From positions 434,001 through 498,000 of the forward strand of contig NZ_LMEZ01000009.1 of NCBI RefSeq assembly GCF_001426545.1: 64,000 nucleotides of DNA. Direction: 5' to 3'. This document shows positions 41,291 to 49,072 of this stretch, one piece after another; position 1 is the stretch's first letter; each line of letters begins with the position of its first letter. Below the pieces are notes generated by a model, which worked only from the letters and a program-made list of their open reading frames with translations, was not told where the DNA came from and ran no database searches. The translations under genes were made by a program, and so were the position numbers. The stretch is from Mycobacterium sp. Root135 (lineage in GTDB: Bacteria > Actinomycetota > Actinomycetes > Mycobacteriales > Mycobacteriaceae).

Positions 41291-42898
41291 ATGTCTTCCA
41301 TCGTTTCGTCACATCTGTCCTTCGGCTGGGCCGACGACACTCCGCTGTTCGTCGACCTGTCCTTCACCGTCCCGGGTGGCCGTACCGGCCTGGTCGCACC
41401 CAACGGCGCAGGCAAGAGCACGCTGCTCAAACTCGTTGCGGGAGAACTGCATCCAACAGGCGGAGGCCTCGTCGTCGACGGCACGGTCGGGTACCTTCCG
41501 CAGACGCTGCCGTTCGAGGCCGACCGCACCGTCGCCGACGTCCTTGGCGTCGCGCCCGTCATCGCGGCGCTGGACGCCCTGGCCGCCGGCGACGCCTCCG
41601 ACGCGGTGTTCACCGAAATCGGTGACGACTGGGACGTCGAAGAGCGACTACGGGCCCAGCTCGACCGGCTGGACCTCGCGCAGCTGGCGATGGATCGGCC
41701 CCTCGGTTCTCTCAGCGGCGGGGAAGTGGTGTCGGTCGGTTTGGCTGCGCAGCTGTTGAGGCGCCCGGACGTCCTGCTCCTCGACGAGCCGACCAACAAC
41801 CTGGACGCCGCGGCCCGCGGGCGGCTGTACTCCGCGCTCGACGACTTCGGTGGGACGCTGTTGATAGTCAGCCACGATCGGGTCCTGCTCGACCGAATGG
41901 ATCGCATCGCCGAGTTGCGGCACGGCGAGATACGTTTCTACGGAGGCACTTTCACCGAGTACGAGGCTGCCCTCGACGCGACGCAGCAGGCCGCGGAGTC
42001 CGTCGTCCGCAACGCCGAGCAGCTGTTGAAGCGCGAGAAGCGTCAGATGCAGCAGGCCCGCGAGCGCGCGGCGAAGCGTTCGAGCACCGCAGCCCGCAAC
42101 GTGAAGGACGCGGGCTTGCCGAAGATCGTGGCGGGCAAGCTCAAACGCGACGCCCAGGAGTCGGCCGCCAAGTCCGACGACGTCCACGCCAAACGCGTCG
42201 ACGACGCGAGAAGCCGGCTCGATCAGGCCGAGCGTGCCGTGCGCGACGACGACGTCATCGTGTTGGACCTACCCGACACCGACGTCCCCGCGGGCCGCAC
42301 GGTACTCGCCGCTCGTGGTCTTCAAATTTGTGTCGGCGACTGTGACCTGTTCGCAGACATGGGGATTGACCTGTACATCCGCGGACCGGAACGCATCGCG
42401 TTGACCGGAGGCAACGGCGCGGGAAAGTCGACGCTTCTGAGACTCGTCAGCGGTGAGGTGGTGCCGGACCGGGGTGAGGTACACCGCGCGGACGGGCGGA
42501 TCGCCTACCTGTCCCAGCGGCTCGACCTGCTCGACCCGGCTCGCAGCGTCGCCGAGAGCTTGGCCGCGTTCGCGCCGAGCCTGACGCACACCCGACGCAT
42601 GCATCTGTTGGCGCAGTTCCTCTTTCGCGGTGATCTCGTGGACCTACCCGTGGCGGCATTGTCAGGCGGGGAGCGGCTGAGGGCGACGCTGGTCTGCGTG
42701 CTCAACGCCGAACCCGCGCCGCAGCTGTTGCTTCTCGACGAGCCGACGAACAACCTCGACCTGGTCAGCGTGGGCCAGTTGGAGTCTGCGCTGAACGCGT
42801 ATCGAGGCGCCTTCGTGGTGGTCAGTCACGACGAGAGCTTCCTCGCGGCGATCGGCGTCCAGCGCAGGTTGCATCTGGCCGACGGCGTTCTGTTCTAG
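41291..42898 (+). CDS. ABC-F family ATPase (ribosome protection type)
   Basis: A 535-residue protein with two ABC ATPase domains and no membrane segments, the ABC-F layout. Domain 1: Walker A APNGAGKST, signature LSGGEVVSVG, Walker B LLLDEPTNNLD. A charged linker (about 210-300; KREKRQMQQARERAAKRS) is the P-site tRNA interaction motif of the class. Domain 2: GGNGAGKST, LSGGERLRATLV, LLLDEPTNNLD. Antibiotic-resistance ABC-F proteins dislodge macrolides, lincosamides or pleuromutilins from the ribosome; drug specificity cannot be read here. The ATG at 41291 gives a normal N-terminus. The leader suggests antibiotic-inducible expression. Confidence 0.88.
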   Translation: MSSIVSSHLSFGWADDTPLFVDLSFTVPGGRTGLVAPNGAGKSTLLKLVAGELHPTGGGLVVDGTVGYLPQTLPFEADRTVADVLGVAPVIAALDALAAGDASDAVFTEIGDDWDVEERLRAQLDRLDLAQLAMDRPLGSLSGGEVVSVGLAAQLLRRPDVLLLDEPTNNLDAAARGRLYSALDDFGGTLLIVSHDRVLLDRMDRIAELRHGEIRFYGGTFTEYEAALDATQQAAESVVRNAEQLLKREKRQMQQARERAAKRSSTAARNVKDAGLPKIVAGKLKRDAQESAAKSDDVHAKRVDDARSRLDQAERAVRDDDVIVLDLPDTDVPAGRTVLAARGLQICVGDCDLFADMGIDLYIRGPERIALTGGNGAGKSTLLRLVSGEVVPDRGEVHRADGRIAYLSQRLDLLDPARSVAESLAAFAPSLTHTRRMHLLAQFLFRGDLVDLPVAALSGGERLRATLVCVLNAEPAPQLLLLDEPTNNLDLVSVGQLESALNAYRGAFVVVSHDESFLAAIGVQRRLHLADGVLF

Positions 42899-43728
42899 AG
42901 CGGGAACTGCTGCGGCCGGGTCTGCGCGGGCTGCGGACGCTCGGGTGCGGGCGGGGCCACGGGGGCAGGTCCGCCCTCGGTGCCGCGGCCTGGCTGCGCG
43001 CCCTCGGTCTGAGCCGGAGGTCGCTGCTGAGCGCGTTCTTCCTCGGCGCGCTTGGCGGCGTCTTCGTCCTCCTTGCGTTTGCGCTCTTCGGGGTCATCGG
43101 CCTTGTCGCCGTTGGCCTTCTCCTCGGCGGCCTTGGCCAGTGTCTCGGCGTCGGAGCCCTTGCCCGCCGAGCCGGCCATGCCCTGGATGCCCTGCATGAT
43201 CTGCTGGGGCAGTTGGGTGAGGCCCTGCGCGAGGCCCTGCATCGACTGGGCCATGCCTTGGGCGAGTTGTCCGACTTGCTGCCCGACCTGGCTGGCCATC
43301 TGACCCGCCATCTCGGCGCCGCCGCCACCGGCCGCTCCGGCGCCTGCCCCACCGGCACCCGTTGCGGCCCCACCCCCGGGAGCGCCGGTGCCACCGCCGG
43401 GGCCGGAACCCTCCAGCGTCTCGGCCGCGGCCCTGAGCTTGGCCGCGCCTTCCTGGTCACCTTGGGCGTAGAGCTTCTCGGCCTTGCCGAGCAATTCGGC
43501 GATGGTGTCGCTGGAGCCCTTGGTGGCTTGCAGTGTGTTGCCGCGACTTTGGGTCACACCGTCGAGCGCGTTGTTCACCGAGAACGCGATGTTGCCGAAG
43601 GACTTGGCCACGTCGGCGGCTTGCGGGCCGCCCGCCCCGGTCAGCTCTGCCAGCCCCGAGGCGACCTGCGAGTGGATCTCAGCCAGCGGTGTCAGGCCGG
43701 CGCTGTCGAGGGTGAACTTGCCGCCCAT
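42895..43728 (-). CDS. ESX-type secretion-associated protein (WXG100/EspC-like N-terminus)
   Basis: A 277-residue protein with no signal peptide. The N-terminal about 105 residues (LTPLAEIHSQVASGLAELTG, then two long helices) look like the helical hairpin of WXG100/Esp secretion substrates. A Gly/Ala-rich linker (110-145), a Gln/Met-rich helix (145-195), a charged coiled coil (200-245; ADDPEERKRKEDEDAAKRAE) and a Pro-rich tail follow. It is adjacent to, and same strand as, a lipoprotein and a large Esp-like protein. No ESX core genes are in the window, so export would rely on a system elsewhere. AGAGAGGA is its ribosome-binding site. Function unknown. Confidence 0.68.
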   Translation of the reverse strand: MGGKFTLDSAGLTPLAEIHSQVASGLAELTGAGGPQAADVAKSFGNIAFSVNNALDGVTQSRGNTLQATKGSSDTIAELLGKAEKLYAQGDQEGAAKLRAAAETLEGSGPGGGTGAPGGGAATGAGGAGAGAAGGGGAEMAGQMASQVGQQVGQLAQGMAQSMQGLAQGLTQLPQQIMQGIQGMAGSAGKGSDAETLAKAAEEKANGDKADDPEERKRKEDEDAAKRAEEERAQQRPPAQTEGAQPGRGTEGGPAPVAPPAPERPQPAQTRPQQFPL

Positions 43729-43778
43729 GATGGTCCTCTCTTGGTGCGCGTCAACCGATTCTATTGCCGGGTGGGCCT

Positions 43779-43803
43779 CAGCCGTCGCGGCAATTGACGG
43801 CTG
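43779..43803 (-). terminator. 8-bp hairpin after the lipoprotein gene
   Basis: CAGCCGTC (43779-43786) and GACGGCTG (43796-43803) pair perfectly around a 9-nt loop, 9 bp past the lipoprotein stop. It may partly separate this gene from the downstream WXG-like gene, which has a TAGAAT -10 candidate (minus strand 43764-43759). Confidence 0.5.
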
Positions 43804-43811
43804 CGCTCACG

Positions 43812-44717
43812 TCATTTCGACTCGGCGGGCCAGCCCGGAATCGCATCACCGTGTGGTGGGGGTGCGTCCTTGTATCCGGTCATCATCTCCGTACGTTCCG
43901 CCTCGTTCTGCGGCATGCTGTCAGCGCAGCGCTGCTGGAGTTCGGGTGTCGGGAATAGCGGCTGGTCGGGTTGTCCCACGGGTCCCCAGAACTTCACGCT
44001 GCTCGCCGTGACGAACCAGTTGCCGAACACGTCTCCGCTCGGTGCGGGCGCTGGTCCGATCTGTGGAGTGCTTGGCGGCTGGGGGGGCGTTAGTCCGACG
44101 GCCGGATCGTGCTGGGTGAAGTCGAGACGCTTGACGTAGACACCTGCGGCGGGGCCCGAATCGAGCGGCTTGCCCGTCTTGTCGTCTGCTGCGACAGACA
44201 CGAAATGTCCTGGCTTCGTCGTGCTTTCGATGAAGCTGGCGTACTCGGCGGTGCACACAGTGGCTTCGTAACCATCCCCCAACGGTGCTATTTCGAGAAC
44301 GTGGTTCGGTACGAAACCGTAGCGGGGGCGGGCATCTTTCGGCGTCATGGTGTATCCATCGCCCAGTGGTCGAACGCCGGTGAGTTGTATCAGTGAGCCC
44401 GGGTCATTCGAGTCCGCATTGTGCGGCGTAGCACGCAAAAAACCTGGATACGAATTGTCCAAGTTGAATGTGTACGTGGCTACGGAGTACGACTCGAGGT
44501 AGGCGCGAATGAGCACACCCGGTCCCGTGCTGAGGTCGATGCCCGGCTCTGCAGACCATTGAAAGCGGAAGTTGTCGAGTGTCGCAGGCCAATTCGGATA
44601 GTCCTGCTCGGCTGCCGTGGGCTTTGATGGCTGGACGTCGGGCTTCTGGGGTGATGGAGCGCACGCGCTGAGTAGCGCCACGGAAGTGACCATCGCTAGC
44701 GATTTCTTCATGGTCAT
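43812..44717 (-). CDS. Putative lipoprotein of the Esp-like cluster
   Basis: A 301-residue protein with signal peptide MKKSLAMVTSVALLSAC; lipobox LLSAC places the lipidated Cys at residue 19. The mature part starts with a Pro-rich linker, then a beta-rich domain (about 40-190: RFQWSAEPGIDLSTGPGVLI, GVYVKRLDFTQHDP) and an acidic/Pro C-terminus. No known enzyme motif. It lies 6 bp downstream of the 785-residue gene and is cotranscribed with it. Base composition appears more AT-rich than the core genes, suggesting recent arrival. It could be the surface partner of the secreted neighbour (inference). Confidence 0.7.
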   Translation of the reverse strand: MTMKKSLAMVTSVALLSACAPSPQKPDVQPSKPTAAEQDYPNWPATLDNFRFQWSAEPGIDLSTGPGVLIRAYLESYSVATYTFNLDNSYPGFLRATPHNADSNDPGSLIQLTGVRPLGDGYTMTPKDARPRYGFVPNHVLEIAPLGDGYEATVCTAEYASFIESTTKPGHFVSVAADDKTGKPLDSGPAAGVYVKRLDFTQHDPAVGLTPPQPPSTPQIGPAPAPSGDVFGNWFVTASSVKFWGPVGQPDQPLFPTPELQQRCADSMPQNEAERTEMMTGYKDAPPPHGDAIPGWPAESK

Positions 44718-44723
44718 CGAAGC

Positions 44724-47081
44724 TTAGGTCGCCCCGACAACGGACGAGGTATAGATGTTCCAGTAGGACTGGATGAGATTGTCGATGTCGCCCGGTTGCC
44801 CGACTGAGTTCAGATACGCGCCGATCGCATTGTGGTATGCGCCGTAGGTTGCATCACCGGTCTGATTTGGCGCCGGATTCAGAGCCCCGTTCTGATAGAT
44901 GCCATCAAGTGCGGCCATGTTTCCGGCACCGTTGTTGGCCAACACTTCTGCCATGAATCGTTCGGTGGGGAAGGTGCCCGGAATGGTCACGTTGGGGGGC
45001 TTCCCTTCGACCGGCTCCGGGCCGATGACGAAGTCTTTGGTGAACGACGCGATGTCGCTGGCGGCAGTGCCCGGCGCGCCGAACTGGTCGACGGCGCCAG
45101 CGCCAAGATCGTAGAGCTTGCCCTGCAGTTCCCACGACGCGTGCTGGGCTTCGAACGTGTTGTGGAACCGGGACGCGGCCTCGTCGAAGCTTCCGAGGCT
45201 GAGCGCGGCCTGCAGTCTGCCGGCGGACTGCATCGCAAAGTCGTCGTTAACGGGACCGCCAGGCATCGCGGACAGCGCCGCGTTCTCGAATGCCTTGTGA
45301 ACGTGTTGTTGCGTGCTGTCAAAGAGGATCTCGCTTGCGGTCTGCGGTGCCCCCGATCCGGGCTCTTGGTCCATCGGCGGCTGGTCGGACATCAAGACGC
45401 TCATGAGCTGCCGGGTGTTGGTGGGTTCCGTTTTCGTTCCATCAGCCGGGTCCAGCGGTGCAAAGAGCGCGTCGTTGCCGCCGGTGTTGTTGCCCACCAT
45501 GTCGTCGAAGTACGGCGAGAATGCTCGGGCCCAGTCGCGGGTGAGCTCCGGATTGACCTGACCAAGCGACTGTCCCTCTGCCGTATAGCCCCGGGTGCTT
45601 TCCAGGTTGAGCAGATCCGCGTGATGGCTGCTGGTGTACTCCGCGAGGGCGTGGGCGGTTTGAGCGGCACGGCCGGTCGGATCGTTGGCTGCGTCCTCGC
45701 CGACCCAGTCGAAGAGCCCACCCGCGGCCAGCCCGTCGTCCTGCCACTGGTGGTTGGTCAGGTCGTTCAAGAACTTCTCGCTGCCTGGACCGGTCACGGC
45801 GTCATGAATGACAATGTCGTCCTTGTTGACCGCGTTCAGCATGTTCTGCAGCGTCGGGTCAACGTTGTCGTGATACCAACGCGGCGGGTCGTCCGTCGGG
45901 CCTAGTTGGGAATGCTTGTTCGAGATATCAAGCATCTCTTGGCTTTTCGCCATGAGTCCGGAATCCAGCGCAGTGCCGTGCTGCAGACTGCGGTCGCCTT
46001 GCTGAACGATGTTCGCGAGGTCATTCAAGCCCGGCGCCGGCTTCAATGGCCCATCCGGTTCCGGAGGAACAATCCATCGACCGTCCTCGAACACACCACT
46101 CGTCATGGGCTGCGTCATCGCGGGACCGTCGAGCACTTTCTGTACGCCATCGGGGAGCGCGTACTTGCCACCGCCGGACGGCTGGTCGATCGACGGAGGG
46201 TCCGTCTCCGGAAGCCCGGTGTGGATGTTCGGGTTTGACGCCAGCTGAAACGCGTCCGCGACCTTGCCTCCGTCTGTTCCGGAGGCGTCCATGATCGCCT
46301 TGATCTCAGTGGGTGTCTTGTCTCCAAATTCGCGCGAAAAGCCCTGCAGATACGACATCTGATCGGGCGGCAGGTTCAGGCTCCCGTTGTCCAGAGCGCC
46401 CTTTTGCTCAGGCGTGAGCTGAGTGTTGTTGGCGAGGCGTTCGCTCTGTTCGGGTGTCAGCGTTCCGTTTTGAAGCGCTTCAGAGTCCGCCGCGCCCTGC
46501 TCGCTTGGCGACTTCTTATCTTCGTCTTCGTCCTTGCCCTTGTCATCGCCGAGAACGCCGTCACCGACCCCCTCCTTCGGAGCGAGCTTCTGATTCCCCA
46601 GCGCGTCGTACTCCCCACCAAGCCCGCGGATCTTGCCGCCGATGGTGGCGAGGTCCCCGTTGGACTTGGTGACGATCTCGCGGAGCTGCCCCAACCCCTT
46701 GTTCACGATCTGCATGACCATCTGGTCGTGGTTCTTGCCAGGGGGCACCGCCGCCGCGCTGTCGACGACCCACTTGCGGATCGTGTCCAAGTTCTGGCGC
46801 CCCGCCGCCACCACTTCGGAGGACGCGGTGACGTGGCTGCTCAATTGTTTGTCCAGGGCAGCCAGCTGAGCGAACACCTTGCCGTGGTCGGCGTTGGCGG
46901 TCTGATAGGCCGAGGCACCGGCGCCCGTCCACCGCGACCCTGGTGCGGCCGACTCCACGTTGGACTGCATCGTCGTCAGCGGGCCGCTTTTGTCGAACTG
47001 CTCACCCGTGGCTGGAACGCCCTGGCCGAAGGTCTCGCGCGCGTTGGACCACGTCGAGATGAACCCGTCCAGAACACCCAC
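44724..47081 (-). CDS. Large Esp/EspA-like protein, probable type VII secretion cargo
   Basis: A 785-residue protein without signal peptide. The N-terminal domain (about 1-150) has the W-x-G patch GSRWTGAGASAYQTAN between two long helices (LTTMQSNVESAAPG and VFAQLAALDKQLSSHVTASS), as in EspA/EspE-type ESX substrates. An acidic Lys/Asp/Glu linker follows (about 180-205). Motifs LTPEQSERLANNTQ and LTPEQKGALDNG repeat (about 210-245), ahead of a large helical C-terminal region (300-785). Similar proteins in mycobacteria are annotated as TPR-repeat-region proteins. GTG start at 47079-47081. No catalytic motif recognised; a toxin role was considered but not supported. Confidence 0.7.
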   Translation of the reverse strand: MGVLDGFISTWSNARETFGQGVPATGEQFDKSGPLTTMQSNVESAAPGSRWTGAGASAYQTANADHGKVFAQLAALDKQLSSHVTASSEVVAAGRQNLDTIRKWVVDSAAAVPPGKNHDQMVMQIVNKGLGQLREIVTKSNGDLATIGGKIRGLGGEYDALGNQKLAPKEGVGDGVLGDDKGKDEDEDKKSPSEQGAADSEALQNGTLTPEQSERLANNTQLTPEQKGALDNGSLNLPPDQMSYLQGFSREFGDKTPTEIKAIMDASGTDGGKVADAFQLASNPNIHTGLPETDPPSIDQPSGGGKYALPDGVQKVLDGPAMTQPMTSGVFEDGRWIVPPEPDGPLKPAPGLNDLANIVQQGDRSLQHGTALDSGLMAKSQEMLDISNKHSQLGPTDDPPRWYHDNVDPTLQNMLNAVNKDDIVIHDAVTGPGSEKFLNDLTNHQWQDDGLAAGGLFDWVGEDAANDPTGRAAQTAHALAEYTSSHHADLLNLESTRGYTAEGQSLGQVNPELTRDWARAFSPYFDDMVGNNTGGNDALFAPLDPADGTKTEPTNTRQLMSVLMSDQPPMDQEPGSGAPQTASEILFDSTQQHVHKAFENAALSAMPGGPVNDDFAMQSAGRLQAALSLGSFDEAASRFHNTFEAQHASWELQGKLYDLGAGAVDQFGAPGTAASDIASFTKDFVIGPEPVEGKPPNVTIPGTFPTERFMAEVLANNGAGNMAALDGIYQNGALNPAPNQTGDATYGAYHNAIGAYLNSVGQPGDIDNLIQSYWNIYTSSVVGAT

Positions 47082-47128
47082 CGACAGCCCCCTTGATCGC
47101 TCGACCGCCCAATTCTAAGTCCGCTTGG

Positions 47129-48388
47129 CTACCCGCCAACGCGGCAACTCTGCGACTGCCGCAAGGCATCCGCGGCAACCCCCCGCATGCCGATTGCCTC
47201 GAAACCGGCAGCGGCCTCTTGCAGCGCGTCGGCGTCTCCCGCCGTCAACGCCCGCGCGTAAGCCAGTGCCAGCGGGCCGACGACGCAAGTCACGTTCAAG
47301 CGGTCGATGGCGTCGCCGGCGCGCAGATCACCAAGGCGCACCGCGTCGACGAGTGCTCGAAGGGCGATCGCTGACTGGCCACCCCGCTCGGCCGCGCGGG
47401 CCGCCTCGCGCGCCGCGTTGACTGCGCCCGGCCCGTCTCGGCGGGCCGCCGCCGTCCACGCCCGCGCCACCGACAGCTCCGGCGCGAACAGCATCGACTT
47501 GAGTCCGTGGCGGGCCTCGGCCTTCGCCAGGATGCGGCCCGCGTCGGCTGTCCGCCCGAGCTGGCCGAGCGCTTGGGCCAACAACATCCACGCCAGCGGC
47601 CCCCAGGAGTATCCCGTCGGGGCCAGCGCGGCGGCCGCGGTCTCAAGCATCGGCACCGCGAGGTCCGCGTCACCGCGTGCGATCAACACGTCGGCGACCA
47701 GGAGCTGACCGATCGCGTGGCTCGGGTGCGACGGTGGCGACGCGTCGACGAGTTCCTCCGCCAGGCGTTGAGCGCGGTCGATGTCACCCGACATCACCAT
47801 GGTGATGGTCTGCCCGAACGCGCTGGTGAAGCGCAGCAGGCCGGGATGGCCCGCGGCGATCGCGCGATCGGCAAGTGCGTCGACGTCGGCGAAGTTGCCC
47901 ATCCTGGCGTTGCAGAGCGCCGCCGCGGAGGCCGCCCAGCCGACGGCCTGCTGGTCGGCATTCGGTGAGCTCAGGACCTCGCGCGCCAGTTGAATCGCAC
48001 GTTCCGGGCTGCCTGCGTTCATCGTGAACGTTCCAAGCAACGCGTCCAGCGTCGCTCCGGCGCCGGCCGAGGTGACCCTGCCGCGCACCGACCGCAGGAA
48101 CGCGGTCGCCCGCTCTGGCTGATCCAACATCCAAAACTGGTTGGCCGCGCGCGGCAGCGCCCACGCGATCAAATCGGGGTCGTCCAAGGCGGATTCGTCG
48201 ACTTCGGACAGCACTGCGTCGGCGTCGCGTCCCCGGCCCTGCCACGCCAACGCCTGGGTCAGGATCAGTCGGGTCGCGAGCGAGTCGTGGTCGCCCAGTG
48301 CCGCGCGCCCCAACTCCTCGGCGGTGGCCAGGTCGCCCCGCGCCAATGCCTCGGCGGCTGAGGCCGTCCCATCTGGTCCGTCGGACAC
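47129..48388 (-). CDS. TPR-like helical repeat protein (Rv1204c-like position)
   Basis: About 419 residues, almost entirely alpha-helical, Ala/Leu-rich, with degenerate TPR-like pairs (ALARGDLATAEELGRAALGD; MGNFADVDALADRAIAAGHP; LGQLGRTADAGRILAKAEAR). It resembles the C-terminal repeat region of mycobacterial LuxR/AAA-type regulators such as Rv0890c, but no ATPase or HTH is present. It is divergent from the LOG gene as Rv1204c is from Rv1205. The start (GTG 48386-48388) is a guess; the frame opens at 48412. Probably a protein-interaction scaffold; partners unknown. Confidence 0.7.
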   Translation of the reverse strand: MSDGPDGTASAAEALARGDLATAEELGRAALGDHDSLATRLILTQALAWQGRGRDADAVLSEVDESALDDPDLIAWALPRAANQFWMLDQPERATAFLRSVRGRVTSAGAGATLDALLGTFTMNAGSPERAIQLAREVLSSPNADQQAVGWAASAAALCNARMGNFADVDALADRAIAAGHPGLLRFTSAFGQTITMVMSGDIDRAQRLAEELVDASPPSHPSHAIGQLLVADVLIARGDADLAVPMLETAAAALAPTGYSWGPLAWMLLAQALGQLGRTADAGRILAKAEARHGLKSMLFAPELSVARAWTAAARRDGPGAVNAAREAARAAERGGQSAIALRALVDAVRLGDLRAGDAIDRLNVTCVVGPLALAYARALTAGDADALQEAAAGFEAIGMRGVAADALRQSQSCRVGG

Positions 48389-48463
48389 CGCCGCAGTGTA
48401 TGGCGATCGCACCCGCCTCCATCGGTGAAATCGACGACCGGCGTCTCGCGGTACCTTGCTCGC

Positions 48464-49042
48464 GTGCCCGCAGAAATTTCAGAATCCTCAGAACCTCGAG
48501 GCCCCTGGGCGGTCTGCGTCTATTGCGCCTCCGGCCCCACGCATCAGGAGTTGCTGAAGCTGGCCTCCGACGTGGGGGAGGCGATCGCCGACCGCGACTG
48601 GACACTGGTGTCCGGCGGCGGGAACGTTTCCGCCATGGGTGCGGTGGCAGGAGCCGCCCGGGCGCACAACGGGCGCACCGTCGGAGTGATCCCGAAGGCG
48701 CTGGTCCACCGCGAACTCGCCGACGTCGACGCCGAGGAACTGATCGTCACCGACACCATGCGCCAGCGCAAACAGGTCATGGAGGACCGGGCCGACGCGT
48801 TCCTGGTGCTGCCCGGCGGCATCGGCACGCTCGAGGAGTTCTTCGAGGCCTGGACCGCGGGCTATCTGGGCATGCACGACAAGCCGCTTGTCATGCTCGA
48901 CCCGTTCGGCCACTACGACGGACTCCTCGCATGGCTGCGCGGCCTGGTCGGCACCGGCTACGTCGGCGCGGGCGCACTCGATCGATTGATAGTCGCCACC
49001 GATGTGGGGGAGGCGCTCGACGCATGTGCACCACTTGTGTGA
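48464..49042 (+). CDS. LOG-family phosphoribohydrolase
   Basis: About 192 residues of the LOG (lonely guy) family, which cleave cytokinin or purine riboside 5'-monophosphates to free base. The signature PGGIGTLEEFFE and the upstream RQRKQVMEDRADAF are intact, with nucleotide-fold start VCVYCASGP and SGGGNVSAMGAVAGAA. The Rv1205 homologue in M. tuberculosis makes cytokinins and is a proteasome substrate. The GTG at 48464 follows TACCTT by 6 nt, a leaderless arrangement. Divergent from the TPR-like gene; fadD6 follows 30 bp later. Confidence 0.92.
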   Translation: MPAEISESSEPRGPWAVCVYCASGPTHQELLKLASDVGEAIADRDWTLVSGGGNVSAMGAVAGAARAHNGRTVGVIPKALVHRELADVDAEELIVTDTMRQRKQVMEDRADAFLVLPGGIGTLEEFFEAWTAGYLGMHDKPLVMLDPFGHYDGLLAWLRGLVGTGYVGAGALDRLIVATDVGEALDACAPLV

Positions 49043-49072
49043 TCGTTGCCACGACGCGGTTATGGTTGCGTC

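Noticed and set aside
44832..45905. 357-residue plus-strand ORF opposite the large Esp-like gene
   Set aside because: No recognisable motif and composition of a shadow frame; the minus-strand ORF has the WxG domain and continuous coding character.
44724..47081. Polymorphic toxin call for the 785-residue protein
   Set aside because: No nuclease, ADP-ribosyltransferase, protease or other toxin motif was recognised in the C-terminal region and no immunity gene is adjacent.
49035..49066. Full -35/-10 promoter for fadD6 using TTGTGT
   Set aside because: The spacer to TATGGT is 20 bp, too long; only the -10 is retained as evidence for the leaderless start.
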